In this document: positions 1 through 11,583 of the stretch, in pieces
How the letters are laid out: the number at the start of each line of letters is the position of its first letter
How positions within the stretch are numbered: the stretch's first letter is position 1
Assembly (NCBI GenBank): GCA_026214975.1
Contig: JAOBSW010000084.1
Span: forward strand, 1-64,000
Origin: Gentiana macrophylla
Lineage: Eukaryota > Streptophyta > Magnoliopsida > Gentianales > Gentianaceae
DNA: 64,000 nucleotides
Direction: 5' to 3'
The notes under the pieces: generated by a model
Told to the model about the DNA's origin: nothing
The model's input: the letters and a program-made list of their open reading frames with translations, nothing else
Databases searched by the model: none
Position numbers and translations under genes: made by a program

Positions 1-345
1 GAATAAATTAAATGGTTAATTACATTTAATGATATACTAATATTATTTATTTTGTAAATAATATGTAAAATAGAAAAGACATTTTCTATTAAATTTAATG
101 ACTATATTAAGCGCCACTTTATTTGATAGATTAGAAAAGAAATTTTTCTAGATTATATCCGTGTGTAATTAATTAATTATCTATTTGTTGGATAATTAAT
201 GGAAGATTAAGAGATTGATTTTGGGAATTATCTCTTTACTTTTGTAGCAAAAATATCTTTTTCCTTATGGGAATGGGTAATTGTGGTGTGAAAAGATAAG
301 CTCTCTTGACTAGTTATTTTCCTATATAAAGAGAGTTTTCATCCT
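1..345 (+). repeat. R2 LTR block A, cut by the window edge
   Basis: This AT-rich block recurs at about 24,340-24,690 in the same orientation and at about 22,130-22,500 inverted. A TATA box (CCTATATAAAG) lies at 321-331, as in the copy at 24,664-24,675. I read it as the promoter half of an LTR. The left end is outside the window, and the right end breaks off near 345, where the 24.7-kb copy continues into different sequence. Confidence 0.6.
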
Positions 346-982
346 TATACAATACAAGTAGGAGAGTGTAATCACTGGATATTAAGGTTAATCCATATAT
401 GATCATGCTTGGCTGATTTAGCTAAGATTTCAATCACAATTATAATGGAAACTTCCAGTTAAATCGAGCTACAGTCCTTTATATTACTCTACTGGTATAT
501 AAATGCCACAACTTAGACAACGTCCAATGTCAGCCGGTCCGGATAAGACGGTCACACCGTAAAAGTGCTCATTCAGGTACATTAATGGTGGTTTTAATCA
601 ATAGTAATTCTATACTTTGATTAACTTCACTTGACGGACTAACATTTCAGAAGTGTATCATCGTAAACTTAATCCCTCATGTGTGACACACACCTAAGTT
701 ATATGATTACACTATAATCTGACTTGGGGTTTTCTTAGTGTATTTCTTATGAGCACAAAGCAGCAATAAGATGAGAATAAATAATCATTTATTAATTATA
801 AAAACAATTACATAAATTATCTTCGTATTACTTCCGACAATCTCTACTTGCCCGTAAGAATTTGCTAACAATTTTCTTTCGGGCATTTCATATATCTAAC
901 AATCTCCTAACTTTGCCCGGCAGTTGGCAAGTAAATGATTGTTTTTAGAGCACCCCACCACTTATTCTTTCTATCCACAACA
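346..982 (-). repeat. LTR-like block C, minus strand, beside a Copia-type polypurine tract
   Basis: Bases 371-740 match 23,065-23,425. On the minus strand the block would begin TGTTGTGG at 982, directly after the purine run AGCAAGTGGGAGAA (983-996 read in reverse). That is the usual layout of a Copia 3' LTR: polypurine tract, then TGTTG. Block A lies next to it in the opposite relative orientation to that seen at 22-25 kb, so a rearrangement breakpoint lies near 345-370. Confidence 0.45.
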
Positions 983-2645
983 TTCTCCCACTTGCTCTGC
1001 GGGTGAACCATATCTCCAATTTCATACCGTGACTAAGCGCCTCAGAGCGATATTAGATGCCATAGACTTGGTTAAAGCCCGATCTAACAGGTTGTCGGTT
1101 CGAGGGGCGATCTTTAGGACCGAAGCGCCGCCTCTCACGGGATCGTCTTGAGGAAGCGAGCACTTTCTCTCAATATGCTTTTGACCTCTTGTGATTGTGA
1201 AGATCTTTGCGTAAGCTACCTTTCCAATTATTTTCCGGCAGTGGAAATGGTATCGGCTCATCGAGACACAGGAATCACTTCGATCCAACAAAGAACTTCG
1301 GCAAGCCCTGCTTGCCTCTTTGCTTTTGCAAAGTTGCTATGTATACGACTAACAGAGTCAAATTGGCGCGTCTTTGGATTGCTTTCTGAGGCGTAGCTCC
1401 ATCACAATGAGTAAACTTGATCTGAGATCGATCGATTCTAATCATCCTTAATCCGACAAAAAATCGAAGGCTCAGTGTAATCAACGATACTCAAGGTTCA
1501 CACCCAACAATCAAGCATATGATTCCTCGTTCTCTAAAGATATTTTGAGGATGCAACTAATTCGCTATCAATACTTTGAATCCAAGATTAGATTGACTTT
1601 AATAACTTGACTATTTCTATCAAAGAAGATCTATCCATTTTCTCTATAATCGAAGACTAAAGAGAGAATTATTCCGTGAGGGTTGGGTAGAAACCTCGTT
1701 GAATTTTGTGATTCGAAAATGCATCATCATCTTAACAATAAGATTAATAGGATACTACTAAAGAATCTTGTTCTCTATGAATTAAACTTCTAATCGATTT
1801 ACAGAATATAGGCCACGTCTAATTTGAAGAAGTTTTGGCTTATCGATTCGGACTTAGATAACACACCCATGTTGTTCACAATTGTTGCGGAGGTTACTTT
1901 ATAAACACTAATGTATCACTACTTTACTAATATTGATTCTCGCCTGCTACAAAAGACTAAGTAATATCACGAGTGAGAAGCGCGTATTTTCAAACATGTG
2001 AATTTTAATGACTCCATAGATTTGCTTTAATCCATTGATGGATGTAAGCATGGCGAGTCATTGGTTTTTAAGCTAAGCCCTTACATTGCACGAATGAACT
2101 TGGCTCCGTTGTTAAGCAATAAAAGTTTGTGGCATCACCCCTGGTAATCTTTCTCATTTTCCATGGAGTCAAAGCAAAATTTGAATGGTGAGAGAGTTCA
2201 AGCATCACCCGCAATGAACTATCTTTCTCGATGAATTACCCTAGACAACTTGGCTTTTCTTAGAAAGTTAAACTTTCCCATTCCATTCAACTCTTTTTCA
2301 TGTAGATCCAATTACTCTCGTGGGCTGAGAGAGCACTCGGGTGGTTCTAAAAAAGTGTGAGCAGGTGGAGTACCAAAACTCCATTTCTAAAGGTTATGGT
2401 TTTAAACCAACCTCCTTTTATCCGAGAATCCAATACGATCCTTCCAAAAGACCATATAGTTATCAATCACGCCCGATGGCGCAAAGTCTGTATAATCCAC
2501 CAATGAGTCAATGGATAAACCATACTCCCAGGCGCATTTGGGTGGATTGATATTTTGATCTGGTTCGATAGTGATTAATTCGCGTATTCCCCAGACAACC
2601 AATGTTGATGTGGTCCGATTAAATGAGATAGTAACTCTTTGTGGT
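983..2645 (-). other. Decayed retroelement interior, no readable domain
   Basis: No open frame here exceeds about 90 codons, and I could not read any gag, integrase or reverse-transcriptase motif. The position, upstream (in minus reading) of a polypurine tract and LTR start at 982, suggests the 3' interior of a minus-strand Copia element. The short frames at 939-1,484 and 2,341-2,602 overlap on both strands and look like chance. Confidence 0.35.
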
Positions 2646-3351
2646 TGTTGGAAATCTGCAGCGGGAATGGTCGCAGTGAATTTAAAATTTATTTCTATCG
2701 ACCCAAGATCGACTTCACGTTTAAGCGATAAACTATTAAGCTAGTGAGGCGGTGATTTACCGGTTGATCTAAAAGATCGGCGCTTTGACCGTCTGGAAGG
2801 AGAGTAGTTCTGCAGAGCCGCCCAGTGTTAAGGCCTCTGCAGTAGGTCACACGAGCAGTCGCCGGAATCCTAGTCCTTGGATTGCTGTTAAGGAAAACTC
2901 GGGTCTTTAGACCGGCCTTTTCCCTCTCTCCAGCTCTACATAGGGATGCTCTCTATTTTACACAAGAAACTATTAGTTCTTGGAATTGTGATATATAAGA
3001 AGCAGCTTTTAAACCGACACCTCTATTTATGATGTGAGGTGGCGCCCATCTTATGAAGTGGAGAGAAAGAAAACATTTTACCTACGATAAAATAAGGAAA
3101 ATATAATTGATTGATTTATCTCAAATTTATTATAAGCATGTTATATCGAATAAATGTAGGATGTTGTCATTATCTTATATTGAATATTTTGACATATTTA
3201 ATACAAATATCTAATATTAAAATTATCTTTATTTTATTATTAATAAATCAAATGATTAATGTGTATGTATATATATATATATCACATATAAAAATCTATT
3301 AATATATATTCCACAAATATGTATGCATCATAACATACACACATACAAGTT

Positions 3352-3400
<49 letters not shown>

Positions 3401-3523
3401 CTATGTGTAATATGTAAATATATACATGTGTATATATAATATATATACATATATAAAATCTATTAATATATATCTACAAATATGCTTATGCATCACCATA
3501 AATGCACACTTTGCACACAAGTT

Positions 3524-3586
<63 letters not shown>

Positions 3587-4867
3587 TCTTATATTAATAT
3601 TTAGTAAATACTATTAATTAAATTGCATAAATCAGTAGTATCTTATACACACTGGAAATTGCTGTATGCGTATGCCATCAATAAATTATCGAATATTATT
3701 TAATTAATATAATATTATTAATATATTGTATTTAATTTATTATAATAAATAAATACTACCGTAATAATTCTACTTATACTATAACCTTATAGTCTCGAGA
3801 TAAACTTTCCTTATTTGGTTATCATCTGCAACCCCATTTTAATCGACTAGATGTTCGTATGTGTGACCGTGATAGGCTTCCGAATATGTTGGCCAGTAGA
3901 CCTGGTAAAGTGTAAATTACGAAAATGCCCTTCTTCATTCCACAGCGATCACGGGATGGCGTCTCAGCAACACACCGTGACCCCGATAATCATCGGAAGA
4001 GTCAAATGCAATGACTACTACATTTTCATGTGAAGCGATTACCATGTAATATTACAATCTATCATTTGTAATAATATCCATCTACAGTCGTTAGTGAGTG
4101 TCAAACATCAACGACCGTATCTTATAATCTGGATATCATGCTCTCGAAGTAACTACATTTACTCCCACTTTGGTAAAGATTCACGAGAAGTAAGACATTC
4201 CTTATAAGAAGGCCATTTCGGATGTCGATCCCTGCTTCATAGGATCACAGCGATTCCCGGACGACCAATCATGTATACTCCGCGTGCTTTGGTATCATAC
4301 CAATCACTACCCGCATGATCGCCCGTGGCTGTAGAAACCTCGATAGTGTCAAAGCATGACAATCACACCGTGATGCCATGAAGACTCGGTCAAAAGGATA
4401 ATTACACAACCGCCACATAGCGTGACACTTATCCGTGTAAGTGGGTCTTGATCTAACGTACGCATTCTCAATACCGCGTCGTCACGGTCAAGTGTCTACA
4501 CTTCCCGATAGAGCGAGATCTATCCCACGCTTACTTAAAACTGAAGACATATCAATACGTGCTAATACTGTTTTATCACTATCAATGCCATGTTTAATAG
4601 TACATCGACTAGAGACATTTAAAGTATCAAACTTATTAAAGTGATTAGAGATCCATAAACCATAATCGCTTTATCATGGTTTCTCTATCACTGATTTAAT
4701 ACTAAGGGCGTTATCATATAACAATTCATAATTGGTTCTTTAAAAGAACATATATATGACAACATAAAAGCCATTTAATATATGTATAAGCATAAAGAAA
4801 TAGTATAAATGATCCGACCGGTCGGATCGGTCCAACTCCGATTGGGTTTAGGACACTTATTTCAACA
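2646..4867 (-). repeat. 3' LTR of long-LTR Copia element R1, copy A
   Basis: The block is bounded by TGTTGG at 2,646 and TTCAACA at 4,867, so on the minus strand it runs TGTTGAAATA to CCAACA over about 2.2 kb. The minus-strand sequence just outside (AGGCCAAGTGAGATTG) is a Copia-type polypurine tract. The same LTR occurs in plus orientation at 35,318-37,246 and, split in two, at 10,836-11,583 plus 16,243-17,556. The CCGACC/GGTCGG-rich U3 start near 4,815-4,850 is shared by all three copies. Many small indels separate them. Confidence 0.75.
3291..3583. repeat. Tandem duplication with two (AT)n tracts inside the R1 LTR
   Basis: A segment of about 165 bp is present twice (from 3,291 and from about 3,455). 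Each copy has CTATTAATATAT, an ATGCATCA stretch, then ACAAGTTGGATAT followed by an (AT)n run (3,353-3,396 and 3,526-3,581). Copy B has no such tract at the corresponding place (about 36,470-36,530). In the 5' LTR of copy A the same (AT)n tract is where the gene-like insertion sits. Confidence 0.7.
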
Positions 4868-6029
4868 ATCTCACTTGGCCTAAAACCATTCACTCACATT
4901 ACACACGAGACCAAGTTGAAACACAAGAATCTGTGCAATACTACTTAGCCCAGCCAGCAGCATAAGCGGATCGCTATCCGTGAGGACTCGAACTATCTTC
5001 ATATCCATTTCCAAATGACCCAAGTCAAAGGAACCGCCTCAACACACACACACGAATCTCGGCGAGACCTGGTCCTTGCTTTAAGCAATGAATCCACTTA
5101 CTATATCAGCTATATAGAAATGGTGGAAGAACCGCACAAGGTTGGGGAATGAACCTTCAGATCCGTATCTTTGCTCATTCTTTAGCCTCTAAGGCACTTT
5201 CTTGTGTTTTGGCTAAGTTGTAGAGTTCTGATGACCATAGCTAAGAACATTTCCGACTCCTTTGTATCAACAATCAAAGTGATTGCAAACCAATTTGTAG
5301 CTCCTCCTTCTGCCTTCGTAAGACTTAGGATACATATGCGTATATCTGCGTCTATTTAATTCAAGTTCAATAAACTAGGAAACTTTCCTTAACTTGTTTA
5401 AGGATATTCTCGAAACATTCACCAGTTACTTTCGTACTTGCTCATGACTATTCAGGACTATGAACATCCGGCATTACCTTTATGATGGTTCTATTGTTGA
5501 GCAAAAGAAACCTTCATAATTATCATCATCTTTCACCTTATCTTTAGGAATAACGTCCCTAACATAGATGAATCTGAGAACACCGGCTAGCAGTATCTCC
5601 TTTGCGATCTATGCTAAACTCTTTTAGCATCACATCATATAGAGTAAACTATAATCTAACATTGATTAAATCTATCAGCTATAGATTCTTATTTCTAAAA
5701 AAATAAGCACTTAATCCAAGTGCTTTCGTAAAGATCTTGAACTACCAAACATTAATTGGTATGACATGGGGTGACAATTCTAGAGAGAGATATCCAATAC
5801 CTTACTCAGAAAATCGTAACACTGCTCCCACTATCCATACTTGCAATGGGCATATCCTTCTTTTGACTAAATCAAACTCCTTTGATTATCTAACAAAGAA
5901 ATCGTCTAGAGAAACTTGTTTGAGTCCATAAATGGATCTCGTGGGCTTCACATATCATGTAAATCGTCTATGAACATCGAGTGCTTTCTACCCAGCGTCT
6001 TTAACAACATCATATAGCCATGATACGAA

Positions 6030-6240
6030 GTTATAACAAGCATCATCCTGTTAGGCTGGGCTCATTGGCGGCATAAAGGTAATTACAAGGTTTACACCCG
6101 TACCCCTCGGCCGTCACTATAGCTTTGATGGTAATCATATTACTATCCATGTCGACCTTTCGGGGACACTCCCATGCGTAAGGCAGGACCAGGTTCACAA
6201 CTGGTTGTCACTAATGGAATCTAATTCGAGATATTACGGC
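6030..6240 (-). pseudogene. Copia reverse transcriptase remnant (R1 copy A)
   Basis: On the minus strand one reads, with frame changes, DSISDNQ, then LPYAWECPRKVDMDSNMIT and IKAIVTAEGYG. This is the pattern at the entry of Copia reverse transcriptase, where the family normally has a tryptophan-rich linker, K-x-D-x-D-G-N and K-A-R-L-V-A-K-G-Y. The YVDD catalytic segment was not found downstream. It is a broken relic, supported by the parallel trace in copy B at 41,310-41,410. Confidence 0.5.
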
Positions 6241-8459
6241 TCTGGCCATATCTCTCAATCTTGCCTTTCATATATTCTTTCATAAGTAGTGAGATATTCA
6301 TTCTTCAAGATGAACATACCGACCATCCCTTTGGGCTTGAGGTTATCCACGGACTTACTGAGAACTTTTATGTGCAATGGCGTTGATCTACACCTCATCG
6401 TATATGTAAGCGTCTACTCATGTTCCAATGGTTGAATATATCTTTGTGGTTCTCAAACTCTTTTGAGATCGATTTACTCACTTTGTTTCTTTTGGAAGAA
6501 ACATTTCCTTTAGAAGATGACATGTTTGGAGACAAACATTTTGCTCCATGGACAAGTAAATAATATACAGCGTGCTAGCTAAGACATTCCACAAAGTTGC
6601 ATATGTCGTATTCGGCTCCAAGCCTTTCGACTCTGCCTATGACAACTTCCAAATCATCGGTTAAGATAGACTAGAACATTATCTTCTTCCATATCTAATA
6701 TGGAATTTATTCAACCTTTATTCTTTGAAGTCGGTTAAGTATAGTGGCACCTTATCGAAAGCAGGTAAGGGATACTTAGCATGGCTTCGCGTCACACCTT
6801 TATCATATAAAGTGTTGTTTCCATTTAGGAGCACAATCTAATTGCGTATCCCAAAGATGGTATCCTTCAAGGGAGAATCTTATTCCTTTTCCAGGCGACC
6901 TTACGAAACACCTTACCAGGTATTAATTACTTCAATCCAATTGAAAATTAATTCTAAGTAGCTCATCAATCTCAAGTATTAAATCTTGGCTCAAACTTTT
7001 TCGGGCTTTCGAATTATGCACTTCACTTGAGTACACTTGACTATTTCTAAAAATAGTCGTAGAGACTAATAAACAATTATTTGTGGCATTAATTGTCATA
7101 AGCCAACGAACATCGTATGTTTCAGGCTTTAGACAATTTTTCTAGATGTTATAACCTTTTCATAAAAGGTATTTTAATCATCTTTAGATAAGATACGTAT
7201 TACCCACATGATTCATAATCATATGGTTCAACATCATCGAGAATGACGTTTAATTACACGCTCCCTTCCGGAGAGACTATGTTCAGAACAACCACAAATA
7301 TTAAGGATATGACCATTACAAATATTTAGTTGAGATCTCATCACATATATCAACTATATAGTGACAACAATCTAGTATGTTAGATTCGGTGACCTTCCAA
7401 CTTTATCGAATAACATTTATTCTTTACAATTGAATATGTCTACTTAAAGTCTAACAAATAGCGAAAGTAACGTATTCTTCATAAGAACAGGAACATAATA
7501 ACATTTATTTAGTTCCACTTATCAGTTTACTAGATCGAGAATATGGTAAGTGTTACAACATTTGTTTAACCTTCCATATCTGTATTTTAATCTTTCTAAT
7601 TTAATCACACTCGTAAGATATCATATATCTGAGAGTTGACTTGAACAGATAGATTTATCTCAACTCACTTGCCTAGAATAGAAACTTCAATAAGTTCTCT
7701 ATTTAAGCACATGCCCTAACTTCCCTTTTTTTTTTTTTTTTTTTAATCCTTTAAGCACTTGAAAAATGTTTCTTATTGTAGTCTTAAGTAAGACTTAAGA
7801 AAGATCACAAGAGCCATGTCTTTGATTTCCTTTCATAAAGAAAATCTAAAGTTTATTAAATAGTTTATTTAACCTTTTGAATCATATTCAAAACATTGAC
7901 TATTTAATTAACCTTTAAGCAATGATAAATTAAGTCGATACTTAAATCTTACAATTTTGAAAACAACCTTTCCAAAATTAGATGTGGTCATTCTTATCCA
8001 ACGTTTGAATTAATTGTCATCGTATGATGGTGAATGATCATCTTGGATCGTATCCAATATATGAATAATTCGTTGAAACTTATTTCAAATGATTTAATCA
8101 TATCATGAGCTTCCGCTTTCATTAATAATTAAAGTCTCGGAGTCTTTGCATCAATTATGTAATCTTCTTCTTGTCTCTAACTACTATAACGGGATGGCTC
8201 AGTGTCATTGCTTATTTTAAGAGGATTAAGATTACTTAACCATATTGAGAACGTTTCTCAAAATTACTTGAGTCATAATTTGGTTTTACTAATCGAGAAT
8301 AAAACATAAATATAAAGTTTGCTAAAACATAAAATTGAAAATAAAAGAGTGTTGTTGTTTATACACGCAAAATCAAAAATGGTCTTTTGATTTATGATTT
8401 TGCTCCCACTAGATCAACTACTCCCAATTGACTTTCAAGAATCTTTCAAAATTCTTTAG

Positions 8460-8830
8460 TGGCAAGATCCCATCCGTTACCCGATTCCCGATGAGGGCGA
8501 TCAACCGGAATAATTCGAAAGGTATGTAACTCTTACCAATCACATCTCTATGTGACTCTTGGTGGTTGATTAGTCAACTCTTTGACAATTCACATCTTTA
8601 TGTGGTAGTCAACCCCCTTGCCTCAGAATAAGGCAGTCTGGCGAGGGCCAATCACGCGTAATACTCTAGTCAAGTCGCAACCCAATATTCGTGAGATCTC
8701 ATACGATCATATCTCAATAACGACGATATACCCGTGGTAGGTCAACTCCCGACGAGGGCCGATCAGTTGGATCCGAACAAAGGCTCTTCACCGTCGCTAT
8801 AATATTGGGAGACAATATTTCGACTTGATT
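8460..8830 (-). other. Palindrome-rich conserved block of R1 (copy A)
   Basis: This block is shared with copy B at about 38,770-39,125. It holds two CACATCTnTATGTG palindromes (about 8,543 and 8,590), a TTGATTAGTCAA-type palindrome between them, and repeated CGAGGGC/GATCA motifs. In copy B the central palindrome is perfect, GTTGACTAGTCAAC at 39,003-39,016. Because it is kept in both copies while the frames around it are not, it may be structural or regulatory. No function is claimed. Confidence 0.45.
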
Positions 8831-9719
8831 TTTGTCGTGGAAGTATTTACGTAAATTAATTCACTTAATTAATTTTAATTACGGTCTCATCAAATATATC
8901 TATCTCTATAGACATACATCCTACACATTTATCTAGATCGTGCCTAGTCATGCATCTATCGTATCACATAAAATAAATACAAGCACAAAATAAATAAATG
9001 CGTAAAGTAACCGGTATGATCATGGACTTTTCCTAAGTGCGGTTTGAATACAAATCGATAAAACCATGCTGGTCACAATCTATAGTATTTGCAACCGCCA
9101 ATAGGATCTTTAATCGTCATTCTCCAATGGGATCTTTATTCTTCTTTCTTTGGTCTCCATCTCTCGCTTCCATTCTTGTTACATTTAATTCTATCTAATA
9201 AAATAATACAATACACCCGCCGCTTGCGGGGGCTAACGAGGAATGGGATAAATGCAGAAAATAAACTAGGTCACGTTCTTCATAACGGCCTCAGACAATT
9301 TTTAAACCAACAGAAAAATTAAATCATTCACATCTATCCTATCGGATCGAAAGTCAGCGATCAATCGGGTCCATATAATCATATTATATCTACTATATCT
9401 AATCCATACAATAAAATCTTATGAAAAAGATAAAATTAAAATTTAACTACTTGCGTCTTAATTAATCAATTAACATTTAATCTATTAAATAATTTTATCC
9501 AATCAATTAACTAATTAACATTTAATTAATTAAATGATTTTAATCGAAATAAAATTAACGATTAATTTTAAACGATTTTAATTTTTAATTTTAATTAATT
9601 AGAACTATTCCAAAAATAAATCAAAATTAAAATTAAGTCTCTTTTGTTTCTTTCCTTTTGATTCTTAATCAAAAGGGATGCCTTTGGTTTCTAAAATAAA
9701 AGCATCTTCCTAAACAAAT

Positions 9720-9860
9720 TTTTGCTTAGCTTCAGCTACTTTCCAAAATCAAAATTTTGGAAGTAAGCTCAAGTTTAAGCTTTTACAAATCAAATATTTG
9801 AAGTGGAAACAGCCTATTCCAAATCAAATATTTGGAAAGGCCAAATAATTTTGGTTTAGG
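9720..9860 (-). repeat. Alternating AT-rich palindromes in the R1 leader (copy A, part 1)
   Basis: Near-palindromes of two kinds alternate here: CCAAAATCAAAATTTTGG and CAAATCAAATATTTG. The same array occurs at 10,545-10,640 (other side of the stub insertion) and, inverted, at 37,640-37,900 in copy B. It lies in the leader/gag start region of the element. Confidence 0.6.
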
Positions 9861-9867
9861 CACTGGG

Positions 9868-10540
9868 TGATGTGATCCGTCTCCGAGACATTTTATTTGT
9901 TTTGTTTATTTTAGTTTTCGTGTTTTAATGAATAAAACGCCTTAGCCTCATGTCGAAAGTTTCTACGTATGTTAAGTATATCGCAAGCTGGTGTTTATTT
10001 TTAGAAAATAATAGCCTTTTTGGGCTTATTAGGGTTGAGTTAGATTTGTTACAAAATAAAGTGGCGAAAATTACAATGTAATTTATCCCACATTGGTTAG
10101 CTACATTAGTTTCATGAATATTTGTATTTTATATAAGGCACTCCAGGTTGTTCTTTTATAAACAGTTTAATTTTGAGTGAAAATTTGATTAAGTCTATTG
10201 ACTTGTTTATCACTTTGAGTGAGGATCTCTTCGTTGTAGAGTTCCACCTCAGAGAACTTATCGCCTTGAGCAAGCTGTTGTGGCGTTCTTGCCAACGTTC
10301 TTAGATTGGATTATCTAAGATCGTTGTTTCGAGCTCTCCATTGATTCCTTTAGAAGGTCCTAGGGCAAATCCCGTTCTTGAATCATATCATTTGGTATCA
10401 GAGCCTTCGGTTGACTAAAGGTAATCAAATATCCCATTTATTTTCTTTCTTTTCCCATTATTATTCAAAAACAAAAAAATTATTCGTTATTGATTCCTTT
10501 AGAAAACTTGTAAGGCAAATCCCGTTCTCGATTCAGATCA
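9868..10540 (+). mobile_element. Deleted LTR element: LTR, primer-binding site, second LTR stub
   Basis: A 523-bp LTR runs from TGATGTGATCC (9,868) to ATATCA (10,390) and has a TATA box (TTTTATATAAGG) near 10,127-10,138. It is followed after two bases by a perfect tRNA-iMet primer site. Only about 85 bp of interior remains before 10,489-10,540 repeats the last about 52 bp of the LTR (TGATTCCTTTAG... to CAGATCA). Everything between has been lost. The element interrupts the palindrome array of R1 copy A, because copy B reads straight through the same place (about 37,740). A clean target duplication was not readable. Superfamily undetermined. Confidence 0.7.
10393..10405 (+). promoter_or_regulatory. 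Primer-binding site, tRNA-iMet type
   Basis: TGGTATCAGAGCC begins two bases after the LTR end at 10,390. It is the reverse complement of the 3' end of plant initiator methionine tRNA, the usual primer for reverse transcription in plant LTR elements. Confidence 0.85.
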
Positions 10541-10544
10541 CCGC

Positions 10545-10640
10545 CACTTTCCAAAATCAAAATTTTGGAAGTGGATAAAGCTAGCCTTTTACAAATCAAA
10601 TATTTGAAAAGGCTTGCAGCCTATTCCAAACAAATTTTGG
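10545..10640 (-). repeat. Alternating AT-rich palindromes in the R1 leader (copy A, part 2)
   Basis: This continues the array at 9,720-9,860 beyond the inserted stub element, with CCAAAATCAAAATTTTGG and CAAATCAAATATTTG in alternation. Between here and about 10,835 lies leader sequence matching 37,450-37,640 of copy B, including a TTGACCGGTCAA palindrome (about 10,807). Confidence 0.6.
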
Positions 10641-10835
10641 AAGACCATTATTATTTTAATGCCACGTGGCATCCTAATGGCATAAACTATTTGAACCATT
10701 GGTTAGCCTACATGACACAACTAAACAAAGGACGATATCAATCACAACTATGAACAATATTGAATCACAAAATACACAAAACAAAAGTTTGGAGATCCGC
10801 CAAAGATTGACCGGTCAATCGACCACTACGGGCAA

Positions 10836-11497
10836 TGAATTTAAATTTATTTCCTATCGACCCAAGATCGACTTCGTTTAAGCAATAAACTATTAAGCTT
10901 AGAGGCGGTGGTTACTTGGTTGATCTAAAAGATTGACGCTTTGACCGTCCCAAGAAGTAGTTCAAGCATAGAGCCGCCCAGTGTTCGGCCTCTACCATTA
11001 GTCCACATTTAATGTACCTACCGGAATCCCATCATGGATTGCTATTGGAAAACTCCGGTTCTTTAGATCGCCTTTTTCCTCTCTCTCCAACTCTCTATGA
11101 GGATCTTTATTTTACACAAGAACTATTAGTTCTTGGAATTGTGATGTCTTAAAAGAGCTCGACACCCACCTCTTATTTATAGTGTAGGTGGCGCCATCTT
11201 CTAGAGTGGAGAGAGAAAACCTTTTCCCAATAAAATAAGGAAAATATAATTGATTGATTTATCTCATTTATTATAATATCTTATATCAAATAAATCAGGA
11301 TGATATCACAATATCTTATATGAATATTTCAAAGATATTGTCAATATCTAATATTCGACTTTCTTTTATTTTATTACTATAAATCAATTTACATATGCCA
11401 GATATATCATATATATATTACACATATAAAAATCTATTAATATATGTTCCATAAATATGCGCATGCATCGCCAACATGCACACACGCACACAAGTTG

Positions 11498-11566
<69 letters not shown>

Positions 11567-11583
11567 ATATATATATATATATA
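10836..11583 (-). repeat. 5' LTR of R1 copy A, inner part
   Basis: This matches the 2,690-3,530 part of the 3' LTR, including the GAGCCGCCCAGTGTT segment (10,971 here, 2,816 there) and the GGCGCCATCTT segment near 11,190. It ends in an (AT)n tract (11,500-11,583), where homology to the LTR stops and unrelated gene-like DNA begins. The rest of the LTR resumes at 16,243 inside another (AT)n tract. The inner boundary near 10,835 is approximate. Confidence 0.7.

Larger units (their letters stand above)
4868..9867 (-). mobile_element. Decayed internal region of R1 copy A (Copia)
   Basis: This is the interior between the two R1 LTRs, read on the minus strand. It aligns by eye, inverted, with 37,247-41,412 of copy B; clear shared stretches are 8,340-9,860 with 37,740-39,240 and 6,330-6,900 with 40,660-41,250. 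No frame stays open, so it is non-functional. A reverse-transcriptase entry region can be read near 6,030-6,240. A 19-base T run lies at 7,726-7,744. The element lacks a recognisable primer-binding site next to its 5' LTR. Confidence 0.6.
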
